Positions 1-10,224 of a stretch of DNA of 64,000 nt are shown piece after piece (the stretch's first letter is position 1; every line of letters begins with the position of its first letter). Under the pieces are notes generated by a model. It saw only the letters and a program-made list of their open reading frames with translations, searched no databases and was not told the origin of the DNA. This DNA is from Conus ventricosus. Its lineage: Eukaryota > Mollusca > Gastropoda > Neogastropoda > Conidae. A program made the position numbers and the translations under genes. Location of the stretch: positions 3,586,026 through 3,650,025 of the forward strand of contig CM031628.1 in the NCBI GenBank assembly GCA_018398815.1. Direction: 5' to 3'.

Positions 1-210
1 TTCCTGAAAATAGATGCCTTTGTGCCTGCCTTGACACACAAATTAAAAATATAAGATGATTTTGAAAATGTAGCCCTCATGTCCTGTATTCAGCTTCACC
101 TTTTGAGACTGTCTCATATATATATAGAGTGACACAAGATGGATAAATGAATTGACAAGGAATGACTGAGCACAGTGCAAAGAGTGGAATATTTTTAATG
201 ATATACTAGT
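1..210. other. AT-rich flank, no gene seen
   Basis: AT-rich sequence downstream (in element orientation) of the Gypsy-like fragment. I see no integrase coding, no clear LTR and no open frame of note. Confidence 0.5.
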
Positions 211-272
211 TTATAAGTTGTTGCAATATGTGAATTTTGATAATGGCACCACAAACAAATTTTCCTTGTATT

Positions 273-1064
273 CTATGAGGACAAATAAAATATCGTGTAT
301 CGTGGGGGCTTCTTGACAGTGTCGGCGATGAGGTTCTTGCCAGGAGTGAAAACAGCTATCGGGTTGAACCGCATCATGCGCATAAGGAGCCGCTGGCAGC
401 GAAGGGGCGTGTCCTGAAGATCCTTGGTGTTGATAAGTAGTATGAAGGGCTTGTGATCTGTCTCCAGTTTGAAGTCTTCTTGTCCCACAAGGTATCTGGA
501 GAATTTTTCGCAGGACCACACTGCTGCTAGGCATTCCTTTTCTATCTGAGCATAGGCGCGCTCAGCAGGTGTGAGGGTGCGTGAACAGTACGCAACAGGT
601 TTCTTGACCCCATTATGTTCTTGGAGAAGGACGCCACCAAGTCCATAGCTGCTGGCATCACTGCTCACTGTTGTGGGTTTGGCAAGGTCAAAGAAGGCTA
701 GAGTCGGAGCCGTTGACAACATGGTTTTGACGGCACTAAGACTCGCTTGCTGAGCCTTTCCCCACATCCACTCCTTGTCCTTTTCCAGTAGCTCTGTCAT
801 GGGACGCAGGGTGCTGGACAGATGTGGAATGAAGCATCCAAGAAAGTTGACCATTCCCAGGATCCTTTTCAGGTCAGTGATGTTCTGTGGCTCTGGCATG
901 TTGATCATTGCTTCGACTTTTTCGTTGCTTGGACGAATACCCTCTCCGCTGATACAATGACCCAGGAAATCAATGCTGCTTTTCCAGAATTCTGACTTCT
1001 CCTGGTTGAGTTTGAGACCGACCTCTGCGAGTCTCTGCATAACTGCCTCAAGGTAGTCTCTCAT
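273..1064 (-). pseudogene. RT thumb/connection and RNase H fragment
   Basis: 263 codons. The N-terminal part ([39 protein letters not shown]) matches the RT thumb and connection of Gypsy elements. The middle has [34 protein letters not shown] and LETDHKPF, the RNase HI-type catalytic stretches. It ends shortly after [11 protein letters not shown], where the linker to integrase should begin. No integrase follows. Confidence 0.85.
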
Positions 1065-1447
1065 GCTCTTGTGCGTTCTGGCTGTGGAATCAAAATGTCA
1101 AAGTAGCAGATGACATTGCTGACTCCATGGAGAATCTCTTCCATCTTCCTTTGAAAGATCTCTGGGGCTGAGCTTATGCCAAATGGTAGTCTTTTGTAGT
1201 AGAATCTTCCAAAGGGTGTCATAAAAGTTGTCAACTTTGCTGTCTGTAAGTCCAGAGGAATCTGCCAAAATCCTGACGTGGCATCTAGTTTTGTAAACAC
1301 TGTTGACCCCTTCAGCTTGTGAAGGTCATCGATCGTTGGTATCATAATATACCTTTCTCTCTTCACGCTAAATTCAGCTTCTTGAAGTCCGTGCAGATCC
1401 TGACTGCTCCAGATTTTTTCATAACAGCAACCATTGGTGCGCACCAA
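1061..1447 (-). pseudogene. Reverse transcriptase palm fragment, catalytic motif damaged
   Basis: The frame contains VFTKLDATSGFWQIPL, MTPFGRFYYKRLPFGISSAPE and a segment VICYFDILI. The first supplies one catalytic Asp. The last sits where Gypsy RTs carry Y-x-D-D but has a single Asp followed directly by Ile, consistent with loss of one codon. With its frame breaks, the copy cannot encode active polymerase. Confidence 0.85.
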
Positions 1448-1513
1448 TCTGTCGGTTCGATAATGGCCTCGACATTGGCTGCTGACATTCTCTCTAGTTC
1501 TGCTTTCACCTTC

Positions 1514-2353
1514 TCATACAGTGGAATTGGTATCCTCCTTGCCGTCGAGATGCTGTAGGGTTGAGCGTCGTCTTTGAATTGAATTTTCAGGGAGTGCAGT
1601 TGACAGGCTTATCAAGCCCCCAAAGACATGAGAGGAAAGCTCGTCAATGCGCTGGATAAGAAGTTGGCACGCTGCTGTTCGTCCCAAAAGATTGTCAGTA
1701 GTGGTTGAGTCAACAACGAAAAACCGCAAACAGTGAGGTCCATTTTCCGTTTTGACAGTTGCAGTGAACTGTCCTCTGCAGGGTAAGGGACCAGATGGGC
1801 TACAGAGTGCTACCTTTGTTTGCTGTAAGGGAGGAGGGCAGGGGAATTGGTTGTATTGGGATGAAGAGATGATAGACACATCAGCTCCCGTGTCTATCTT
1901 GAAGCGGACTGGGGTGTTGCAGATATCCAAGTACGTGAACCATGGTGGCTCACTGGCTGGAGTGGAGATGGAGCCCAGGTAGTATGTCTCCACCTCGTTG
2001 ACCTCTGGCCGCCGGTTCTGTCTGCAGACATTGATAAAATGTCCGTATTTCCCGCACTTGCGACAAATTTTGCCGCAAGCAGGACACTCGTTTCTGCTGT
2101 AGTGTGGTTCCCGACCACAGTTGCCGCACGTTCCACCTCCTCGATGATGGTCCGTACCGTCCCGCTGTCCTCTGGTGTGTTGACCTCTAATGTATTGACC
2201 TCTGGCTTGTTGACCTGGGTTGATGGCCTCTGGCGTGTTGACCTCTGTTACCCCTCTGCGGTGAGTTGAAGTGGGAGGAAGAATGCCCTCTGTGGCCACC
2301 ACCACGGTGCAGTCCGTTGTGCACCTCGAAAACATGGGAGTGCACTGCATCAA
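1514..2353 (-). pseudogene. Nucleocapsid and protease region of the Gypsy fragment
   Basis: This minus-strand frame carries two Cys/His knuckles (CGNCGREPHYSRNEC, then CRKCGKYGHFINVC), which bind RNA in retroelement nucleocapsids. About 60 residues later comes FKIDTGADVSII, the DTG(A) active site of a retropepsin-like aspartic protease. The C-terminal half contains LLGR and RIDELSSHVF segments that usually link protease to reverse transcriptase. It is out of frame with the RT segment that follows. Confidence 0.82.
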
Positions 2354-2906
2354 GGCTGGCGCTCATGTCACGTTGTTCCCTCATCTGCTGCTTGACAAGT
2401 TCATGCTGCCTTGCTATCTGGATGCATCTTTGAGAGTCAGGTTTGGTTGAAGCTGTAGTTTCTCTGAGGTCCCTGTCACAGAGACCTACCACCAGTCGAT
2501 CCCTAATGGCGGTGTCCTTGCAACCGAAGTCTGCACTCTCAGCAGTTCATACAGTGCACGAATGTAGGTCTCTACGTTTTCCACCCTGTGCCTGGTTGCG
2601 CAGGTTAAATTTTGCGCGCTCATGAATGTTTTTCTTTGGAGTGAAATGTGCATTAAACATCTTAATGACATCATCAAAATTTGTATCTGGTGGATCTTCA
2701 TCTGTCTGGTGACCAGTGGTGATGGTGAAAGTGGAATATATCCTTTCAGCATCAGGCCCCATGCTGTAAATCAGACTAGACACTTGAACTTCAAAGTCCT
2801 TCTTAGAGAGTTCACTACAAGTGCGATAGCGAAGAAATCTTTGACGCCATGAGGGCCACTGTTCTGGTTGTGAGAAGTCAAAGGCATCTGGTGGTTTAAA
2901 TGCCAT
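2187..2906 (-). pseudogene. Gag-like region of the Gypsy fragment, frameshifted
   Basis: The frame opening at 2906 begins MAFKPPDAFDFSQPEQW and continues with a Trp/Arg-rich stretch (WPSWRQRFLRYR) and an NAHFTPKKN segment, typical of invertebrate Gypsy capsid domains. Reading moves to a second frame around 2650-2486 (RVENVETYIRALYELL) and a third near 2490-2190 (QQMREQRDM). At least two frameshifts separate it from the downstream nucleocapsid and protease frame. It is inactive. Confidence 0.75.
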
Positions 2907-3760
2907 GACTGTAAGAACCCGACCAAATATAATTTGCTTTGAAAAGAAATGCTAAAATTCACAAGTCCCAAATTTTCCGACGAAAACAACAAAAACGTAA
3001 TATGAAACACACCTGAGCGTCAATCATTAAATTTTGAGGGAATTCACTTATCTGACCATTCTGCACGCTGTCCGTTGACTTCGTACTCGTAGGTTCGGTC
3101 GTTGAAACGGCACAGTCGTTTCGAGGGGAAAAAAGTAAAACGTCGCTGAGAAGCACTGTCACTTATGGGAGACGTGGCACATTGAGGACCGCTGCCACCA
3201 TATCACGATCAGCAGGCACACGGACGACAGACAAACACGCTTAATGATGTATTGCGATCCACTATAATTTGTCTAGAAAATGGCCAGAGAAAAACCGCCA
3301 AGCCGAGCGTCGGTCTCGTCGCGCATGCGTATCTTTCAACCGAATTCTATCACAACTAGGAATAGTTAACGCACTAGTTAGACATGTCACACTAAGCCAC
3401 CCTTCTAAAGTGTAGGGTAAACACTTTATGTTCAAAGTTTGGAGGAAAGATGAAACTACCTGTGTTATGACTTGAATTCAGTCGCTTTGTTGATGTGGGA
3501 GTTACGTAGGACAAATCAGAGTGATTTCTTCAAAATTTTCACCCATTTGACTATTTGAACTTTTGATAAATATATTTTTATTGGGGTGAAAATGCGAAGT
3601 TGTAAGAGTATGGACGAATGTATTCCAAAGACTAATTGTAGCCAAAATAAAATGCTTAAACCACTTTAGATGAATGATAAAGTACTTAAAAAGATTAAGA
3701 AAAATATAAACTTTTTCAAAGGTATTTATCGACGGAAGATGGGAAAGAATACAGTAAATA
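2907..3760. other. Upstream flank of the Gypsy fragment, no gene seen
   Basis: This could hold the 5' untranslated region or LTR of the Gypsy fragment, but I cannot pair it with any repeat downstream. Minus-strand frames here are short and unlike known proteins. Confidence 0.4.
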
Positions 3761-3779
3761 TGCACGAATGCGAATAAGA

Positions 3780-5060
3780 GCAAAATTGAAATCAAATCAA
3801 CAAGGAAAGCTTATGAACGTAAAATAGCAGAAACAATGTAAAAAAAAATCCCAAATGTTTTTGGAAATACGTGCAAGAACGTACAAAAGTAACACAGGGG
3901 TAAATACTCAAAATGATGGTAAAGGAGGGTTGGCCGAGTCAGTATAGGAGAAAGCTGAAGTTTTAAATGAGTTCTTTGCAAGTGTCTTTGCTTATGAAGA
4001 TACAATAACATACCTGATCTTATTGAATGTAGTAAATCTAATGAATTTCAGTTACAGATATAATAATTAATTCAGCTGCAGTAGAGAAGTTGTTTGAATT
4101 GAATCGGTCTAAAGTGCAGGGACCGATTTAATACCACCTAAAGTTCTAATAAGAATTAAGTAAGGAGTTGGCTGTACCGCTCAGTAAGATTTATAATAAA
4201 TCATTAGAGACAGGAAAATTACCCCTCGACTGGAAATTGGCAGAAGTTACTGGTATTTTTTAAAAGGGTCAAAATCTGAGCCTGGCAACTATCGTCCGGT
4301 AAGCTTAACCTGTATTGCATGCAAAATGCTAGATCCATCATAAGAGATGTCATAGTATCTCATTTCACTGATAATTTGTTTGCAGTATGCCAACATGGCT
4401 TTTTTAAAAGGTCTTGCATATCACAACTACTTGAAGTTATGGAAGATTTAGTTAACATGCTAAGAATAAGTACATCTGTGATAATAATTACCTTGATTTC
4501 CGTAAAGCTTTTGATTACGGTTCCGCATGAGAGATTATTGAAAAAAATGGAAGCATACGGTTATAGTAGGTAAGTTGCTAAACTGGATTAGAGATTTTTG
4601 TCAAATAGAAAACGGTAAGAGTGGGTAACTGTATGTCGACAAAGATGTTATGAGTGGTATTCCCCAAGGGAGCATTTTAGGACCTGTACTGTTTACTATT
4701 TTTATAAATGACCTTCCAGATGAGGTAAATAGTTTTTGTAAAATTTTTGCTGATGAATCAAAATATATGACAAATCAGATAACTATAATAGTTTGCAAGA
4801 AAATTTAATTGCCTCCAAAACTGGTCAGACAAGTGGAATCTATATTTTAATGTTGAAAATGTAAAGTTTTGCATGTTGGCAAAAAACAATCCAGAACATG
4901 AATACCACAAAAATGGATGTGAAAATAGGTGTACGAAATGTGAGAAGAAAGATCTAGGTGTAATCTTTGATAAAGATTTATTTTGATCTGCATCAAAAGT
5001 GTATAAATAAAGCAAACCAAATGATTGGATTAATAAAAACTTTTATTTACCTAAATAAAG
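3780..5060 (+). pseudogene. AT-rich dead non-LTR retrotransposon RT (CR1/Jockey-like)
   Basis: Plus-strand translation, jumping between frames, gives in order: NPKCFWKYVQERTK-like and LNEFFASVFAYED segments (linker before RT, about 3850-4000); a TGKLPLDWKLAEV plus GNYRPVSLTC block (about 4205-4315); CQHGF (about 4390); and SGIPQGSILGPVLFTIFIND followed by FADES (about 4650-4760). These are RT motifs of LINE elements, but the F-A-D-D box reads FADE and there are many stops and shifts. Its AT-rich composition separates it from the neighbouring LINE. No poly(A) tail is obvious. Confidence 0.8.
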
Positions 5061-5077
5061 AAATGTTTTAAGTTATA

Positions 5078-6641
5078 TTAAGCAATGATTAGACTGCTTG
5101 ATATGGCAATAAATTGGTTCCAACTTGAAAAACAGTCAATGCAATTGAAAGGTAAAAAGCAAGGGGGGGGGGGGGGGGGGGTGAGGGGCGAGGGAGCGAG
5201 GGGAGGGGAGCTTGGGGGGGGGGGGGGTGTTAAATCAGGTCTGAAGTCCTCCAGCGAGGCCGATGCCACTGCCTCGGCTGGAGATTGTTTCCACTCCCTC
5301 CCAGTGCGTGGGAAGAAGCTGTTCTTTCTGTAGTTTCTGCAGCAGGGTTCTACATGGTACTGCTGCTCGTGAGTTCCTGGTGTTGTACTGATGGGTGTAA
5401 CGCGTAGGGATGTGCGCAGAGTTGATCTTGATATCGCCGTGGTGAAACTTTGTAAAAGGTGGCTAGCCCGATTTGCTGGCGTCATTGTTCTAGAGGAGCC
5501 CAGTGCAACTGCTTGTACATAGCACCTAAGCTGGATGTCTGACGGTAGCGATTTACAACCCAGCGCGCCGCCCTTTGTTGAACCTTTTCAAGTGCTAACT
5601 TGTCCCTTCTTGATGGGGATCCCACACCTGGCAGGCGTACTCTAAGGTTGGGCGCACAAGGGCTTTGTAGGCTCTCTTTGATTTGGATAGAAACTAATAT
5701 CAGGTTTCTCTTCACAAAGCCGAGGGTCTTAGAAGCCTTGTTGACGATGTTGTTAATGTGGGGTTCCCATTTTATATCTGGACAGGGTAACCCCTAGGTA
5801 TTTTTCCTCCTTGGTGGCTGGAGGTTGTGACCATGCAGATGGTAAGTGGTCTTGTGCCAAAATGGAGAGTGACACTTGTCCGGATGGAAGGACATGAGCC
5901 AAGTTTGTTCCCATTTAGCAAGTTTGTCAAGGTCTCTCTGTAGCGTGGCTTGGTCACTGGCCTTCCTGATGTCTTGTGGCAAGCAGTGTCATCTGCGCAA
6001 AGGCGTACGGTTGAGTAGAGGCCCATTGGGATGTCGTTAATGTAGAACAGGAAGAGGTAGGGTCCCAAGACATAGCCTTGGGGGACTCCAGACTCAACCC
6101 CTACAAATCAAATGCCGACGTAACTCCTTCCACCACCACTGCTTGCTGCCTGTTGGTCAGGAAGTTCCTTATCCACCTGTTCAGGTGGCCCCGGATTCCA
6201 TAGTGGTGGAGCTTGTGAACCAGAAGCGAGTGAGATACCTTGTCAAAAGCCTTGGAGAAGTCCATGACCAGGACGTCATGCTGTCTTCCCTTCTCTATCA
6301 GGTGTGATGTCGTCCACGAGTCCTAGCAGTTGACTCGCACAAGAACGCCCTCGACGGAATCCATGTTGTTGCCGGCAGATGATGTTGTTTTTCTCTGCGA
6401 TGCCATCACAGTGTTGACCAGGATGTGTTCTAGGACTGCCAGGAACACTCGTCAGTGAGATCGGTCGGTAATTTTCAGGCCTATAGCGCTCTCCCTTCTT
6501 AAAGATGGGCGTAACATGCGCTGTCCTCCAATCTTTCGGTACTGTGCCCGTGTTGATAGACGACTGGTAGAGCAGGGTGAGGGCTGGGGCGAGTTCTTCT
6601 GCCAGTTCCTTCAGGATACAAGGGCTGACAGATTTCAGCAC
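5078..6641 (-). pseudogene. Dead non-LTR retrotransposon RT (CR1/Jockey-like)
   Basis: Minus-strand frames, in order: LYQSSINTGTVPKDWRTAHV with KKGERYRPENYRPISLTS (6276-6641); an ICRQQHGFRRGRSC segment; LVMDFSKAFDKVSH (about 6230-6270); VPQGYVLGPYLFLFYIND then a C-A-D-D-T box (5980-6090); LEKVQQRAARWVVNRYRQTSS (5482-5600); and a C-terminal FFPRTGREWK. This is the standard LINE ORF2 order. Several frameshifts and stops make it inactive. It converges tail to tail with the plus-strand LINE fragment to its left. Confidence 0.87.
5161..5228. repeat. Interrupted G-rich tract
   Basis: Runs of G separated by short AGG-containing pieces lie near the 3' end of the minus-strand LINE. The plus strand is G-rich and could form G-quadruplexes. 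Run lengths are unreliable in long-read assemblies. Confidence 0.75.
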
Positions 6642-7388
6642 TTACAGATTTCAAAATAGAACATTTTCTAAAAACTGTCTCAGTCGTAGGTGTTCTTACC
6701 TAATGCATCACACTATTCTCTTAGGTGTTGCAAAGTCATTGTGAGGGATTACAAATTTTGCATGGAACAAAAAAAGCTAGACAAAATATAGAGGAAAAGA
6801 ACAGATGTGTGCATAAAACCATCACAAACAGTGGTCTTGGATTATCAGAGCTAAAAGCATTAGCTTTTTCATTGAAATCAACCTGGGCGCAAAACATTCA
6901 GACATCAGAAATGGTACCACTTAATGAAATATGACAATGTGGAACAGAAACACTGCACTTTTTCCCTCTGAACCAAATGCATTTCAGAGAAAGATATGAA
7001 ATGCCCATATAGATTTATTTCACATTAACTCTGTAGGAATTCTGACTGACTCCTTGAGTAAACGGTGTTTTACAATCACAGAATGTAGGTTGAGAAGCAG
7101 AATATTTCAGGGAAAGCATGGATAAACTAGGAGTATAGAGTATTTTGCAGTTGTTGCTAGGAAGTGACCAGTTTATATCTTAACAGTTGAATGACAATGG
7201 AATGTTGATATAAAATTCTGTACCTTTTATGGTTGAAAAGCAGTCACACATTTGGTAGATACAGAAAAACAAAGATCACTGTGAGTGAATGATTATAGAC
7301 TAAAAGTTTCAAAATGCAGTAGGTTTCATAGAGCTGATATCCTTTTATAAAGGGCTAAACCATGTCAGAACAAACCTGACAATCGTAT
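6642..7388. other. Unannotated AT-rich DNA
   Basis: No coding similarity recognised on either strand and no tandem repeats. Short open frames look random. Confidence 0.45.
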
Positions 7389-7688
7389 TTGCCAGAAATG
7401 CTGTGCAGTATAGGATATCTAAGTTAAAAGTATTTAGAAACTGACATTTTCTCCATCTTAACAAAATGTAAAAAAAAAGTGAAATTAAGCCAGTGAGGAA
7501 AAATACACAGTGCCATGTGACAAGTGCTGCGTGGAAGGAAACTAGTGTATTGAACAGAGATGGATAAGCGTTCTGTTGCTTTAACAAATCTTTAGCCACA
7601 GTACATTGATAATGCAATCAGAAACAATCCAATGCTCGTTGCATGCTCCACAAAGTTTCTTTACTTCTGATAGAATTTTCCGTTGCAG

Positions 7689-7808
7689 AGTGGCCAAAAG
7701 CAAATTGCAAAGATGACTATGACTTGGGTGATCATCGCAGGACCAGAGAGTCAGAGAGGAAGAGAGGAAAGTCAGCGCTTGAGTACCTCTGCGGTATGTT
7801 TGGGATGG
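7689..7808 (+). CDS. Candidate internal exon, basic Ser/Lys/Arg-rich (copy 1)
   Basis: A 120-bp segment is bounded by a good acceptor (TTTTCCGTTGCAG) and a consensus donor (GTAAGT), phase 1 to phase 1. It encodes EWPKANCKDDYDLGDH followed by a basic Arg/Glu/Lys stretch and ALEYLCGMFGMG. The paralogous segment at 26795-26935 has many amino-acid changes but keeps an open frame and the donor, which supports a real exon. It could be a 5' exon of this gene, since its phase fits the next exon at 8545, or the cytoplasmic tail of a preceding paralogue to the left. The phase match favours the first reading. No family recognised. Confidence 0.55.
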
Positions 7809-8544
7809 GTAAGTATGGTGGAGGTTGTCTGATTTAGTGCGTTATCAGTTATGTTAAAATACCATTTCTGTCTGAGTGTGAAGTCATGTTAATCTTTGTG
7901 ATGCCGTTTTTCTTTGGATCATCTACTTTCGATTGATTCTCAGTGTTTTTAGTTTTCACTGTGAAGTGAGCAAATATGTGTGGTGTTCATGTGATGTTCC
8001 AGTTATTTCATTTGGTTGTAGTTTTAAATGCTTTTGTAAAGTGCAGTCGGATTACTCATAGAATGAGGAACTGCAGTGCTATTATTTTGATTCGTTCTTC
8101 TGTCTCTGCCTTTGCCTGTGTCTCTCTCGCTCTGTTCTTTTCTACCAGTCTTTCATTCAGTTACTGTCAGTATCTCCATGTGTGTGTGTGGGAGGGGGGG
8201 GGGGGGGGAGGATGGGAGGGGGGGGAGGATGGGGGGGGGGGAACAAACCAAAAACAACAAAACCTGATGCTTTATTACAAATCCACATTTTCTAATGTTG
8301 AGCACAGCATTCTGTTATTCCATGCATATGTGTGCAGCGCCATTTCCCTGTAATTAAGTAGTGCTATGAGTACGACTTTCACCAATGCCCAGTCCAGAAA
8401 GGAGGCAGTCGCCACCTACCACCTTCGTCCCCAGGGATGACTAAATTGTCTTTCGAGAGGAACTCGGCTGTGCAACATGAATTGCTGAAGTCCAAAACGA
8501 AGTGGTCCATTCAGCTGACACCAGTGGATGACGTGTGTTAACAG
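7809..8544. other. Intron-like sequence with G-rich tract
   Basis: Non-coding, homologous to 26936-29566 of copy 2. It contains a GTGTGTG plus poly-G stretch near 8178-8242. Copy 2 carries a long GT array and two minisatellites in this interval that copy 1 lacks. Confidence 0.6.
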
Positions 8545-8739
8545 GGTCAGCAGCAGCTGTGTGGATCATGATGGCCCTCACTGTGGCGACGTCTTCCCTG
8601 GCCGGGGCTGAGTGTATCGGCACTGAGGTGGAGCTGGACAAGGGCGAGGCTGTCTTGAGGTGTCCCCTCCCAGTCGATGTCAGTGACACAGGTCAGGGCA
8701 TCATCGTCAAGCACTTCCCCGAGACTGGTTCAGATCCAG
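8545..8739 (+). CDS. Signal-peptide / start of Ig-like ectodomain exon (copy 1)
   Basis: 195 bp. An acceptor-like GTTAACAG precedes it and donor GTAAAT follows; both ends are phase 1. It encodes a hydrophobic run (SAAAVWIMMALTVATSSLAGA) followed directly by ECIGTEVELDKGEAVLRC, which reads as a signal peptide with cleavage near AGA/EC and the first strands of an Ig-like fold. Alternatively translation starts at the tandem ATGs at 8568 and 8571 with a shorter leader. The exon ends ...HFPETGSDPG. Copy 2 has the same exon at 29567-29761, with two one-base indels. Confidence 0.7.
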
Positions 8740-9129
8740 GTAAATGAAAACCAAAGGAAACAACCAGAGAGGGGGTAAGGAGAGAGGGAGAAAAGGGTTG
8801 GGGGTGGAGGGTGGGGGAGAGGTGATTTGCAACATGCCGAATCATTCCTGTCGGCTGGGATCTCCAGACACACATTGGCACTAACCCCAGACAAGCACAC
8901 ATCCAAGTCAAATCAAACTGCTCAGAGTTCCTCTGATGTTGTGTGACAGGATGCCATTCCAGCAGAGCAGTGCCGCCATGTTGGGAGTTTCTGTGGTTAG
9001 CGGCTGGCACTGTACACCACACATTGCTCTGGGTGCTGAATAGAGTGATAGTGAGAAGAAAAAAATTATTATTCAAGTTTCGGCTGACCATTAATCTCCC
9101 CTGCCATGTATGATCACCTTGGGTGTTCT

Positions 9130-9555
9130 CCACAGATGACTTGTTGTATTGTATCTTCAGAGCTATGGACTACCAGGTAACGATCTTCCCCACTATTCAC
9201 CAGTCCTCCACAGATGTCATGTTGTACCTTAGAAGCTACACACTACTAGGACATGGCTCTCCCCCTCCATCCAAGACCTTGGCTGTCTTCCACAGATGAC
9301 ATATTGTATGTTTAGAGTTATACACTACAAGGACTTCAATCTCCCCCACCATTCACCAGCACTTGGATGTCTTCCACAGGTGACATGTTGTGTGTTCAGA
9401 GTTATACGCTACAAGGACATTATTCAATCTCCCCCACCCTTCACCAGCACTTGGATGTCTTCCACAGGTGACATATTGTATGTTCAGAGTTATACGCTAC
9501 AAGGACATCGTTCAATCTCCCCACCATTCACCAACACCTTGGCTGTCCTCCACAG
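9130..9555 (+). repeat. Intron 1 minisatellite with acceptor-like units (copy 1)
   Basis: About five degenerate units of roughly 60-95 bp. Each ends in a CTTCCACAG or CTCCACAG followed by (A/G)TGACATRTTGTATG and a TACACTACAAGGACAT stretch. The last CTCCACAG is the presumed real acceptor of the exon at 9556, whose first bases (ATATGGTGATGTATTG) resemble the unit, so the array looks like tandem copies of the 3' splice site and exon start. Confidence 0.8.
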
Positions 9556-9774
9556 ATATGGTGATGTATTGCTTTGGACCTACAAAGGAGGCAGACGAGC
9601 CAAAGTGCGAGTCCAGTGACGGCTTCAGTCTGGTGGGTCAGCTGACTGACCAGGTGGTGGCCAAAGTGCCTGTGTCCAGGCTGAAGGACAGCGGGGCCTA
9701 CAAGGTTCACCTCTACCCCCTTGGTGACCACCGGTATTTCATTCCCTGTCACATTCACCGCTTCAGTGACAATG
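9556..9774 (+). CDS. Ig-like ectodomain exon (copy 1)
   Basis: 219 bp, phase 1 to phase 1, acceptor CTGTCCTCCACAG and donor GTAATC. It encodes DMVMYCFGPTKEADEPKC, then VGQLTDQVVAKVPVSRLK, then DSGAYKVHLYPLGDHRYF and IPCHIHRF. The L-K-D-S-G-A-Y stretch is what Ig V/I-type domains carry before strand F (D-x-G-x-Y), although the usual Cys after Tyr is replaced by Lys-Val. Cysteines lie at MYC, KC and IPC. With the preceding exon it would make one domain of about 110 residues. Copy 2 (31777-31995) is open over all 73 codons with three amino-acid differences (K/E, L/Q, H/Q). This is the best-supported exon of the locus. Confidence 0.8.
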
Positions 9775-10075
9775 GTAATCAGTGACTGCCTGGTTGACTG
9801 TGTTGTACAGTGTGCTTGTATGTGTGAGAGACTCAGTGTGTGTGTGTGTGAGAGAGAGTGTGAGTGAGTGAGAGAGAGACAGAGAGGAGAGAAAGAGAGA
9901 ATTTGTGTCTGTGAATGTGTGAAAGAAAGATTTTGTGCAGTGTGTGTCTTTGAATGTGGATCTCGTGTGTGTGTGTGTGTGAAAATGAAAGTGAATTCCC
10001 TATTTTGAAATGGCAAAACCAGAGAGTTATAGCATAGGCTGTGTTTTTCTCTGTCCTGTCCTCTCTATGATGGAG

Positions 10076-10213
10076 AAGAAACTGCAGATGACATGCTTGT
10101 TACAGATGAAGTCCAACACTCTGCTGTCACACCAACCACACCTGTGGTTCCTTCCACTGCTACAGACGGCAGCACACTTGCCCAGGATCCTCCGGACAGG
10201 GAGGCCCCTCCCT
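10076..10213 (+). CDS. Thr/Pro-rich stalk exon (copy 1)
   Basis: 138 bp. The acceptor is after a CT-rich tract ending TATGATGGAG, or 12 bp later at ACTGCAG; both keep the frame. The donor GTAAGT is strong. It encodes EETADDMLVTDEVQHSAV, then TPTTPVVPSTATDGS, then LAQDPPDREAPP. Low complexity rich in Thr, Pro, Ser and acidic residues suits an O-glycosylated stalk between an ectodomain and a membrane anchor. The phase is again 1 to 1. Copy 2 (32308-32446) has one extra base in the middle. Confidence 0.68.
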
Positions 10214-10224
10214 GTAAGTACAAA

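Larger units (their letters stand above)
273..2906 (-). mobile_element. Degenerate Gypsy-like (Ty3) retrotransposon fragment, gag to RNase H
   Basis: Minus-strand reading frames appear in the order gag, CCHC zinc knuckles, aspartic protease, reverse transcriptase and RNase H, which is the Ty3/Gypsy order up to RNase H. The frame changes several times, so no intact polyprotein exists. Coding stops after RNase H (about 273), with no integrase and no recognisable LTR pair within the window. It is a truncated, inactive copy. The weak point is the left boundary, since the element could continue as non-coding sequence to position 1 or beyond. Confidence 0.85.
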
